Shown here: piece after piece, positions 45,124 through 52,847 of the stretch | How positions within the stretch are numbered: the first letter of the stretch is position 1 | How the letters are laid out: each line of letters opens with the position of its first letter | NCBI RefSeq assembly: GCF_028898945.1 | Contig: NZ_CP118607.1 | Location: 2,590,001-2,654,000 of the forward strand | Reading direction: 5' to 3' | Length of the DNA stretch: 64,000 nt | DNA from: Pseudomonas sp. PSKL.D1 | Lineage (GTDB): Bacteria > Pseudomonadota > Gammaproteobacteria > Pseudomonadales > Pseudomonadaceae | Program-made: the position numbers and the translations under genes | The notes under the pieces: generated by a model | What the model was told of the DNA's origin: nothing | Seen by the model: only the letters and a program-made list of their open reading frames with translations | Database searches by the model: none

Positions 45124-45777
45124 ATGCCCGAAGCCGCCACTGCCGCCCAGGCCCGTATCTGCTCGCTCGATGACGGCTACAGCCGTGAGGCGCGCTCTTT
45201 GCTGTACAACGCTTACCGCCACGAGCCCACCTTCGCCTACATTTTCGAAGCCCAGCGCCCCGGTTATGAACGGCGCTTGCGCGTGATGGTGCGCGAGTGG
45301 GTGCGTCAGCACTTCTACCTGCAACTGCCCGCCATCGGCCTGCTGCTGGACGATCGCCTGATTGCGTTGGCGCTGATCGTGCCGCCGCAGCGGCGGCTCG
45401 GGGTGGCCGACAGCTGGGCCTGGCGCCTGCGCATGTGGCTGGGCACCGGCCAGCGCTGCACCCGGCGCTACATGGACTATCAGGCCGCATTGGCCAGCTG
45501 CCTGCCCAGTGGCCAGGTGCACATGCTGCCACTGCTGGGCGTACACCCGCAGTTTCGTGGCCAGCATTACGGCGAGCAGTTGTTGCAAGCGGTGCACGAC
45601 TGGTGCGCCGAAGACCCGAACACCCAAGGCGTGGTGCTGGACTCGGGCAACGAGCACTACCTGGCGTTTTACCAGCGTCAGGGCTATGAGGAAATCGGCG
45701 AGGTAGCTGTAGGGCCAATCCGCGAAAGGGTGTTCTTTCACCCGAACCCGACGTCGTCGATGCCGACAATTGCCTGA
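45124..45777 (+). CDS. GNAT-family N-acetyltransferase
   Basis: 217 residues from the ATG at 45124, which follows AGGAGG; an ATG at 45097 lies before that site and is not used. The GNAT core is at ~130-195: MLPLLGVHPQFRGQHYGEQL (beta 4 and the acetyl-CoA loop with the QFRGQHYG motif) and VVLDSGNEHYLAFYQRQGYE (the terminal beta-strand pair). The N-terminal ~120 residues, rich in Arg and aromatic residues, are divergent. The substrate is unknown. The next gene, tamA, starts 42 bases downstream on the same strand. Confidence 0.85.
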   Translation: MPEAATAAQARICSLDDGYSREARSLLYNAYRHEPTFAYIFEAQRPGYERRLRVMVREWVRQHFYLQLPAIGLLLDDRLIALALIVPPQRRLGVADSWAWRLRMWLGTGQRCTRRYMDYQAALASCLPSGQVHMLPLLGVHPQFRGQHYGEQLLQAVHDWCAEDPNTQGVVLDSGNEHYLAFYQRQGYEEIGEVAVGPIRERVFFHPNPTSSMPTIA

Positions 45778-45819
45778 AGGGGCGCCAGACGGCTCCCTTG
45801 ACCGCCTGGCTCTGGTAGC

Positions 45820-47571
45820 ATGCGCCGCATGACGTATTCAGGAAGATTAAGCTGGGGCCTGGTTTTCTGGGCCGCCAGTTTCGCAGCATGGGGCCAGAGC
45901 GAGTTGCTGGTGCAGGTAAAACCGGCCAACAAAGCGCTCAAGGCGAATGTCGAAGGTTACATCGGCACCCTGGGGGACCGCGACGAAGAAGCGCTGCTGC
46001 GCTTCAGCCGCGGGGCGCAGGAGCAGACGCGCAAGGCCGCGCAGGCACTTGGCTATTACCAGGCGCAGATCGACACCGAGGTCAAACCGCCCACCAAGGC
46101 CGACCAACCCCCGCAACTGATCATTCACATCGAACCCGGCGAGCCGGTGCGCCTGCGCAACGTGAGCGTGCGTATCGAAGGCCCGGCCAGCGAAATGAAA
46201 GCCTTTCGCGTGCCTGACAGCAAAGCCTTGCGGGCCGGCGAGCCCCTCAACCATGGGCTCTACGAAGATGCCAAGCGGCTGATCCAGAACCAGGCGTCGC
46301 GGTACGGCTTCTTCAGCGGACGCTTCAGCCGCCAGCGCCTGGCCGTGGACCCCCAGGCCGGTGTGGCCGACATCGAGCTGGTTTACCAAAGCGGCCCACG
46401 CTACCGGCTGGGCGCCGTGAAGTTCAGTGGCGACACACCGCTGGACGAGGACCTGCTGCAACGCATGGTCTCGTTCAAGCCGGGTACTCCGTATGATTCA
46501 GAGCTGGTTGCCGAACTCAACAACGACCTGCAATCCAGCGGCTATTTCGAAGGCGTGCGGGTGGATGCCGCACCCACTGCCGCCGTGGCCGAAGAAGTGC
46601 CGGTGGATGTGCACCTCGACACCCGCAAACCCCGCACCATGGGTTTGGGCCTTGGCTTTTCCACCGACGTCGGCCCGCGTGGCAAGGCCAACTGGACCCG
46701 CCACTGGGTCAACCCCCAGGGCCACAGCTACGGTTGGGAAACCGAACTGTCCGCCCCCCGGCAAAACGTCGGCCTGTGGTACGACATACCCCTCGATCCG
46801 CCGCTCACCGACAAGCTGCGTTTTGCCGGCGGTTATCAAAACGAAGAAATCGCTGGCACCGATACCCTCAGCAAGCTGCTCACCGTCGGCCCGGAATGGC
46901 ACAGCAAGCTGCCCAGCGGCTGGCAGCGGGTGATCTCGCTCAAGTACCAGCGTGAAGAATACCGGTTGGGGGATGACTCTGGCCTGAGCAACCTGTTGAT
47001 GCCGGGCGTGAGTTTTTCGTACCTGCGCAGTGACAACCGCATCGACCCGCACAATGGCTACCGCTTGCAGTTCGATACCCAGGTGGCCAAGGAAGGGCTG
47101 GTGTCGGACACCAACCTGCTGCACGGCAACGTGCTGCTCAAAGGCCTCACCACCCTGGGGCACAACCACCGCTTTTTGGGGCGTGTGCAGTTCGGCGGCA
47201 GCGCCACTAACGGCTACAAGAACAACATCCCGCCCTCGCTGCGCTTCTTTGCCGGTGGCGATCAGAGCGTGCGCGGGTACGACTACCAGACGCTGTCACC
47301 CAAGAACAGCGACGGTGACCGCATCGGTGGCCGTTACCTGGTGGCGGGCAGTGTCGAGTACCAGTACTCACTGACCGAGAAGTGGCGGGTGGCAACCTTT
47401 GTCGACCAGGGCAACGCCTTCAACACCCTTGAGCTGCCGAGCCTTAAAACCGGTGTCGGCTTCGGTGTGCGCTGGGTATCGCCGGTCGGGCCACTGCGCC
47501 TGGACCTGGCCAAAGCGCTTGATGACGACGGCGGTATTCGCCTGCACTTCTCCATGGGGCCCGAGCTGTGA
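45820..47571 (+). CDS. tamA: Outer-membrane translocation/assembly protein TamA
   Basis: 583 residues with a signal peptide (MTYSGRLSWGLVFWAASF, cut near AWGQS; an ATG at 45829 is an alternative start). Three POTRA-like repeats follow: ~30-110, PPQLIIHIEPGEPVRLRNVS, and YRLGAVKFSGDTPLDEDLLQ. A C-terminal BamA-type beta barrel (LGLGFSTDVGPRGKANWTRH to LDLAKALDDDGGIRLHFSMG) ends in the typical phenylalanine-containing strand. TamA inserts beta-barrel proteins and autotransporters into the outer membrane and works with TamB, whose gene overlaps its stop codon (TGATG). Confidence 0.95.
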   Translation: MRRMTYSGRLSWGLVFWAASFAAWGQSELLVQVKPANKALKANVEGYIGTLGDRDEEALLRFSRGAQEQTRKAAQALGYYQAQIDTEVKPPTKADQPPQLIIHIEPGEPVRLRNVSVRIEGPASEMKAFRVPDSKALRAGEPLNHGLYEDAKRLIQNQASRYGFFSGRFSRQRLAVDPQAGVADIELVYQSGPRYRLGAVKFSGDTPLDEDLLQRMVSFKPGTPYDSELVAELNNDLQSSGYFEGVRVDAAPTAAVAEEVPVDVHLDTRKPRTMGLGLGFSTDVGPRGKANWTRHWVNPQGHSYGWETELSAPRQNVGLWYDIPLDPPLTDKLRFAGGYQNEEIAGTDTLSKLLTVGPEWHSKLPSGWQRVISLKYQREEYRLGDDSGLSNLLMPGVSFSYLRSDNRIDPHNGYRLQFDTQVAKEGLVSDTNLLHGNVLLKGLTTLGHNHRFLGRVQFGGSATNGYKNNIPPSLRFFAGGDQSVRGYDYQTLSPKNSDGDRIGGRYLVAGSVEYQYSLTEKWRVATFVDQGNAFNTLELPSLKTGVGFGVRWVSPVGPLRLDLAKALDDDGGIRLHFSMGPEL

Positions 47572-50500
47572 TGCGTGTGTTCAAATTCATTGTGGCGGGC
47601 GTGCTGGGCAGTGTGCTGCTGGTGGTGCTGGCGTTGGGGGTATTGGTGGGTACCGAGGGCGGCAGCCGCTGGGCCTTGGGGCGCGTGCCGGGGCTGGATG
47701 TTGCCGATTTTCAAGGGCGTTTGGCGGGCCAGTGGCAAGCCAGCCGCTTGACCTGGGTGGACGGTGGCAGCCGCGTCGAGGTGCAGGCCCCGCTGCTGAA
47801 CTGGTCGCCCGCCTGCTTGCTGCGGGCTACGCTGTGTATTGACCAGTTGCATGCCCAGCGCATCGACATGGCCTTCGCGCCAAGCGACCAACCGGCCGAA
47901 AGCGGGCCTGTGCAATTGCCTGCGTTGCGGCTGCCGATCGCCATCGAGGTGGGCGACGTTCAGCTCGGCCAGTTGCGCCTGGATGGCAGTGACTTGCTCG
48001 GCGACCTGCACCTGGCGGCACACTGGACGGCCAACGGGCTGCGTATCGACAGCCTGCAGCTGCAGCGTGATGACCTGCGCTTGAGCGTGCAGGGCGAAGT
48101 TCAGCCTGAGGGCGACTGGCCGACGCAGCTGCAGGGCCAGGTACAGTTACCTGCCGTGGATGGGCAAACCTGGCAGTTGGCTTTGACCGCCAAGGGTGAA
48201 TTGCAAAAGACCCTCGAACTCGATGCCACCAGCAGTGGTTACCTCAATGCACAGCTGACCGGCGAGCTGCAAGCCTTGGCCGAGCACTTGCCCGCCAAAT
48301 TGCTGATTCGCTCGCAAGCCTTCAAGCCCACGGCATCGCTGCCTGATACCGTGCAGTTCAACCAGCTCGTGCTGCAGGCCCAGGGCGACCTGAGCAAGGG
48401 CTATCAATTGACTGGCAGAGCCAGCCTGCCCGCGGAGCAGTCTCCCGTCCTGCTGGCCCTGGCGGGTAAGGTTGATGCAAAGGGGGCAAAACTGGATGCC
48501 CTGGACCTGACGGCCAGCGACACCCAGCACCTCAAGTTGCAGGCCACAGCCGACTGGCAAAATGGCCTGGCCGCCGACGCACAAATCGACTGGCAGGACT
48601 TCCCGTGGCTGCGGCTTTACCCGCTGGAATCGCCGCCACAAGTCACGCTCAAACGCTTCAACGCCAAGGTGCAGTACCGTGACGGCAATTACACAGGCGA
48701 CTTCAGCGGCGACCTCGACGGCCCGGCAGGCGCGTTCAGCCTGGCCAGCCCCTTCGAGGGCGACCTGCAGCAGGCGCGTCTGCCCCAGCTGGCGCTGACG
48801 GCGGGGCAGGGCAAGGCTGCCGGCAGCGTCGCCGTGCGTTTTGCCGACACCCTGGCCTGGGACGTCGATTTGCAACTGTCGGCGCTAGACCCCGCCTACT
48901 GGCTGGCCGAACTGCCCGGCACCCTGGCCGGCCCGTTGCGCAGTAAAGGCGAAATGAAAGGTGACCAGCTGACCCTTGATGCACAACTAGACCTCAAGGG
49001 CCGCCTGCGCGGCCAGCCCGCGCTGCTGAAAGTGGACGCCCAAGGGGCAGGGCAGGCCTGGACCCTCGGCACCCTCGCCGTGCAACTGGGTGACAACCGC
49101 ATCACCGGCAGCGGCAGCCTGCAACAACGCCTTGCCGGGCGCATCGACCTTGACTTGCCGCGCCTGGGCCAGTTATGGCCCCGGCTGCAGGGCCAAGTGA
49201 AGGGCCGGCTGGACGCAAGCGGCACGCTCGATAAACCGCAAGGCACCCTGACCCTGCAAGGCCAGCAGCTGGCCCAGGCAGAAAACCGCATTCAACGCCT
49301 CGACCTGGATGCGCAGCTGGACAGCGCCCAGCGGGCTGTAATCGACCTCAAGGCCAACGGCATCCGCCTGGGTGAAACCGCGCTTGGTACGCTGCAGGCC
49401 AACGGCAAGGGCGATATCCGCCAGCAGGCGCTGACGCTGGCGCTGGACGGCCCGCAGCTCAAGCTGGACCTCGGCCTGGACGGCCAGCTGGCCAAAGGCG
49501 ACTGGCGAGGCCGCCTGGCCAGTGGCCGCATCCAGGCCGGCGGCCAGGACTGGCAATTGCAAGCCCCGGCCCGCCTGCAGCGGCTGGCCAGCGGCCAACT
49601 GGACTTCGGCGCCCACTGCTGGCGCTCGGGCCAGGCCAGCCTGTGCGGCGAGGACCAACGCCTGGCACCGGAGCCGCGCTTGCGCTATCACCTCAAGCAA
49701 TTCCCGTTGGACAGCCTGGCCCAATGGCTGCCCAAAGATTTCGCCTGGCAAGGGTTGCTCAATGCCGACATCAACCTGGATATCCCCGCCAGCGGCCCCA
49801 AGGGCACGGTCAGCGTCGATGCCAGCGGTGGCACCTTGCGGGTGCGCGACAACGGTCGCTGGGTGGACTTCCCCTATCAGGCACTGCGGTTGGACAGCAC
49901 CCTGGCGCCGCGTCGCATCGACACCCGGCTCAATTTCCGTGGCGAACGCCTGGGCGAGCTAAGCCTCAATACCCGCCTGGACCCGTTGGGCAAGGACAAA
50001 CCGCTGTCGGGTGACTTCCGGCTTGCCGGCCTGGACCTGTCCATCGCTAGGCCGTTCGTGCCCATGGTCGAACGCCTGGCCGGGCAGTTGAATGGCAGTG
50101 GCCAGCTGACCGGCACCTTGCTGGCTCCCAAGGTCAACGGCAACCTGGCGCTCAGCGGGGGAGAAGTCAGTGGCGCCGAGCTGCCGGTAAGCTTGCACGA
50201 CCTGTCGTTGCAGGCGCTGATTGCCGGCGAACAAGTACAGCTCAACGGCGGTTGGCGCAGCGGCGACGCGGGCCGCGGCCAGTTGAGCGGCAACCTCACC
50301 TGGGGCCAGGCACTGGGCATGGACCTGCGCCTGCAAGGGCAACAGTTGCCAGTGGCCGTAGAACCCTACGCAGCCCTTGAAGTCGCCCCCGACCTGACCC
50401 TGCGCCTGATCGACGACAAGCTGGCGGTCACCGGCAAGGTACTGGTGCCCAAAGGCAAGATCACCGTGCGCGAACTGCCCCCGTCCACGGTAAAGGTGTC

Positions 50501-51242
50501 GGACGATACCGTCATCGTTGGCCACCAGACCGAAGAGGGTAAACCGCCCATGGCAATGGCCATGGACATCGACGTGATCGTGGGCCAGGAAAAACTCGCC
50601 TTCAGCGGTTTTGGCCTGACCGCCAACCTGCTCGGGCGCGTGCACATTGGCGACAACATGGACACCCGTGGCGAGTTGAGCCTGGCCGATGGCCGGTACC
50701 GCGCCTATGGCCAGCGCCTGACCATCCGCCGCGCACGCCTGCTGTTCGCCGGCCCCATCGACCAGCCGTATCTGGATATTGAAGCCATTCGCCAGGTCGA
50801 TGACGTGATTGCCGGCATCCGCCTCAGCGGCAGCGCCGAGCAACCCACCACCAAAGTGTTCTCGGAGCCGGCCATGAGCCAGGAGCAGGCGCTGTCGTAC
50901 CTGGTGCTTGGGCGCCCGCTCGGCAACTCGGGGGAAGACAACAATATGCTGGCCGAGGCCGCCCTTGGCTTGGGCTTGGCGGGCAGCGCCGGCATCACCG
51001 GCAGCCTTGCGTCGAGCCTGGGGATTGATGATTTCCAGCTGGACACCGAGGGTTCCGGCAACTCCACCAGCGTGGTGGCCAGTGGCAACCTGACGGAGAA
51101 ACTCAGCCTGCGTTACGGGGTGGGGGTGTTCGAGCCAGCCAATACCATCGCGCTGCGTTACAAGCTCAGCAAGAAGGTTTACCTGGAGGCGGCCAGCGGG
51201 TTGGCCAGTTCGCTGGACATCTTCTACAAACGCGACTTCTGA
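47571..51242 (+). CDS. tamB: Translocation/assembly module subunit TamB (AsmA-like)
   Basis: 1223 residues with one N-terminal membrane anchor (FIVAGVLGSVLLVVLALGVL), then a very long repetitive beta-rich periplasmic region of AsmA/Vps13 type made of short LxLxG and LDLxG strands. It ends in the conserved DUF490 region (GVFEPANTIALRYKLSKKVY, ASGLASSLDIFYKRDF). TamB spans the periplasm, docks with TamA and is thought to move phospholipid toward the outer membrane while supporting barrel assembly. It is translationally coupled to tamA. The length fits the family. Confidence 0.94.
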   Translation: MRVFKFIVAGVLGSVLLVVLALGVLVGTEGGSRWALGRVPGLDVADFQGRLAGQWQASRLTWVDGGSRVEVQAPLLNWSPACLLRATLCIDQLHAQRIDMAFAPSDQPAESGPVQLPALRLPIAIEVGDVQLGQLRLDGSDLLGDLHLAAHWTANGLRIDSLQLQRDDLRLSVQGEVQPEGDWPTQLQGQVQLPAVDGQTWQLALTAKGELQKTLELDATSSGYLNAQLTGELQALAEHLPAKLLIRSQAFKPTASLPDTVQFNQLVLQAQGDLSKGYQLTGRASLPAEQSPVLLALAGKVDAKGAKLDALDLTASDTQHLKLQATADWQNGLAADAQIDWQDFPWLRLYPLESPPQVTLKRFNAKVQYRDGNYTGDFSGDLDGPAGAFSLASPFEGDLQQARLPQLALTAGQGKAAGSVAVRFADTLAWDVDLQLSALDPAYWLAELPGTLAGPLRSKGEMKGDQLTLDAQLDLKGRLRGQPALLKVDAQGAGQAWTLGTLAVQLGDNRITGSGSLQQRLAGRIDLDLPRLGQLWPRLQGQVKGRLDASGTLDKPQGTLTLQGQQLAQAENRIQRLDLDAQLDSAQRAVIDLKANGIRLGETALGTLQANGKGDIRQQALTLALDGPQLKLDLGLDGQLAKGDWRGRLASGRIQAGGQDWQLQAPARLQRLASGQLDFGAHCWRSGQASLCGEDQRLAPEPRLRYHLKQFPLDSLAQWLPKDFAWQGLLNADINLDIPASGPKGTVSVDASGGTLRVRDNGRWVDFPYQALRLDSTLAPRRIDTRLNFRGERLGELSLNTRLDPLGKDKPLSGDFRLAGLDLSIARPFVPMVERLAGQLNGSGQLTGTLLAPKVNGNLALSGGEVSGAELPVSLHDLSLQALIAGEQVQLNGGWRSGDAGRGQLSGNLTWGQALGMDLRLQGQQLPVAVEPYAALEVAPDLTLRLIDDKLAVTGKVLVPKGKITVRELPPSTVKVSDDTVIVGHQTEEGKPPMAMAMDIDVIVGQEKLAFSGFGLTANLLGRVHIGDNMDTRGELSLADGRYRAYGQRLTIRRARLLFAGPIDQPYLDIEAIRQVDDVIAGIRLSGSAEQPTTKVFSEPAMSQEQALSYLVLGRPLGNSGEDNNMLAEAALGLGLAGSAGITGSLASSLGIDDFQLDTEGSGNSTSVVASGNLTEKLSLRYGVGVFEPANTIALRYKLSKKVYLEAASGLASSLDIFYKRDF

Positions 51243-51244
51243 AA

Positions 51245-51266
51245 CGGCCGCCGCCAGCGGCGGCCG
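51245..51266. terminator. GC-rich hairpin between tamB and the Mor-like gene
   Basis: CGGCCGCCGC at 51245-51254 pairs perfectly with GCGGCGGCCG at 51257-51266. It lies between convergent genes and can act in both directions, but no T run follows. Confidence 0.55.
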
Positions 51267-51278
51267 GTGCGTCTGCCG

Positions 51279-51659
51279 TCAGCGGGTGCAATGCTCCTGG
51301 CGGCGGATGTTGCCGATCTGCCGCAGGCTCAGGCCGTACTTGTCAGCCAGCAGGCTGCGTGACAGCCCGTCGGCACTTTCTTTCTGGATTTGCAGGTTGC
51401 GCAGCTGGCGCATGAAGTGGTCCGCCTTGGGGATTTCCAGCGCCACACCGGCAAAGCGCTTGATCAGGGCGTCGAGCGCCATAGGCGGAAGCACGTCGGC
51501 GAGTTTGGTGCGTTCACGGTGCTTTGGGATGTACTTGGGCCTGCCACCGTAGGCGCAGGTCAGCTGGTAGGCGTGTTCAATACCGATGCATTCAATCAGT
51601 GCCTGCAGCGAATGCGGCAGTTGGCTGACGTCGATGGATGTGAGATCTGGCAATTCCAT
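51279..51659 (-). CDS. Mor-family (phage Mu Middle operon regulator-like) transcription activator
   Basis: 126 residues from the ATG at 51659, six bases after GAGGGAG. The motif CAYGGRPKYIPK at ~45-56 is the hallmark of Mu Mor/C activators, and a helix-turn-helix follows near the end (LLADKYGLSLRQIGNIRRQE). In phage Mu, Mor activates middle-phase transcription. No other phage genes are in the vicinity, so this is either a domesticated regulator or the remnant of a prophage. Its leader (51660-52045) is long and may carry its control sites. Target genes are unknown. Confidence 0.85.
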   Translation of the reverse strand: MELPDLTSIDVSQLPHSLQALIECIGIEHAYQLTCAYGGRPKYIPKHRERTKLADVLPPMALDALIKRFAGVALEIPKADHFMRQLRNLQIQKESADGLSRSLLADKYGLSLRQIGNIRRQEHCTR

Positions 51660-52045
51660 GTGTAGCTCCCTCGCGGTAGTTGGGACGCGATGCTGTGAAA
51701 ATCCGTCATGGTCGGATGACATGTGCCAGCGGCGTCGTGTCGTTGGCATGGGTGGATTTTCAGTGAGCAGGGAACACTGTCGCTAGGCGCCAAGTGGCTC
51801 GGTTGTTGTAGTTTCTGTGAACACGTTTTGCAGGCAGTGATTGCCTTTTGCGTAGGAAAGTTCTTCACGGCTAGCATTTGAGCCTTGATTTGCCGCATTG
51901 CACGCTTCTGAAGGGCGCATCAATGGCGCGCACCCCATTCGGGAATTGGCAAGCAGGAAATGCAGCGCCGGTGGCCGTGGGCGTTGTATGATTGCGGCGG
52001 CTCGTTGCGAGCCCTTTTGCCCCTGATGTAGCAAGGAATTCTTTC
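51660..52045. other. Intergenic region, no gene supported
   Basis: 386 bases between the divergent Mor-like gene and the 62-residue membrane gene. Short open frames on both strands have no ribosome site or familiar sequence. Promoters for both neighbours must lie here; I saw no clear hexamers, RNA or repeat. Confidence 0.5.
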
Positions 52046-52234
52046 ATGACACACGTGCAGCGCCTCAAATACTCCGTTTTGATCATCCTGGTGGTGTTGG
52101 GCCTGATGCTGGGCCTGTCCCACCTGCAGAAGGAGGGTACGATCAGTGAGCAGACCTTCCAGATTCTGGCCATTGCCATTGCCGTGGTGGTCGTGGTGAT
52201 CAACGGGATCTTGCGGCGCAAGGTCAAGCCTTGA
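52046..52234 (+). CDS. Small membrane protein, 62 residues
   Basis: The ATG at 52046 is preceded by AAGGA at eight bases. The product has two hydrophobic helices: YSVLIILVVLGLMLGLSHLQ and FQILAIAIAVVVVVINGILR, joined by a short polar loop (KEGTISEQT), and ends in basic RRKVKP. It is an inner-membrane protein with both ends probably cytoplasmic. I recognise no family. The gene faces the winged-helix gene across a hairpin. Confidence 0.75.
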   Translation: MTHVQRLKYSVLIILVVLGLMLGLSHLQKEGTISEQTFQILAIAIAVVVVVINGILRRKVKP

Positions 52235-52242
52235 TGCAAGCA

Positions 52243-52264
52243 GGCCGGCCAGCCTTGGCCGGCC
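52243..52264. terminator. Hairpin between convergent genes
   Basis: GGCCGGCC at 52243-52250 and again at 52257-52264 around an AGCCTT loop: a perfect 8-bp GC stem between the small membrane gene and the winged-helix gene. No T run. Confidence 0.55.
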
Positions 52265-52270
52265 AGGCAC

Positions 52271-52645
52271 TCAGCGTGCGGCGGGTTGCTCCAGCACCGC
52301 ACGCGCTTGCGGGTTGAGGCTGTAACACTTGTCACTGCCCAAGGTGATCACGCCTTCGGTGCACAGCCGCTTGAGCACTTCGCGCACGCTCAGAAACGAC
52401 AGCGGAATGTCCAGCTGTTCCAGCTGCGCGTGCACGCCGCGCACGCCAATGCTGCGGCCGCTGCGGTCGGCGGCATGCAGTGCGTCGATCACCTTCAGGC
52501 GGATCAGGCTGGTGCGCAGGCCATAGGTGCGCAGCAGCTCACGGATCTGTTCGTTACCGAGGCGCTCGTCCCCGCCGGTGTTTTGCCCGTTGGCCACCTG
52601 GGCCGGGGCTTGCCCGGTCTGCATCGAAGGTTGCGGGTTGTACAT
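52271..52645 (-). CDS. Winged-helix protein distantly like Fur-family regulators
   Basis: 124 residues from the ATG at 52645, which has AAGGAG upstream; an upstream ATG at 52717 is unlikely. An unstructured Gln/Gly-rich N terminus precedes a winged-helix domain: LRTYGLRTSLIRLKVIDALH, VRGVHAQLEQLDIPLSFLSV, then REVLKRLCTEGVITLGSDKC. The DNA-binding core recalls Fur (the RLKVIDAL and VREVLKRL helices), but the histidine-rich metal sites of Fur are absent. It may be a metal-independent relative. It is divergent from pvdQ, an iron-uptake gene, 202 bases away; control of pvdQ is possible and untested. Confidence 0.7.
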   Translation of the reverse strand: MYNPQPSMQTGQAPAQVANGQNTGGDERLGNEQIRELLRTYGLRTSLIRLKVIDALHAADRSGRSIGVRGVHAQLEQLDIPLSFLSVREVLKRLCTEGVITLGSDKCYSLNPQARAVLEQPAAR

Positions 52646-52847
52646 TGCGAATGCTCCTTTTCGTGGACTGTCCCGAAATATGGGTGGCTCACTTACTAGG
52701 ACGAATGAGAACGGCAAATCTGCAGCCTTTATTTAAAAAAAATGCCTCGTGTTGTTGTTTAAGACGAATGCGGGGCCAGGCCTGCGTAAAATTTTCATGC
52801 AGCCATTCGTCTGAATCGGGAATGACCCCCGAATCCGAGGAGTGCCC

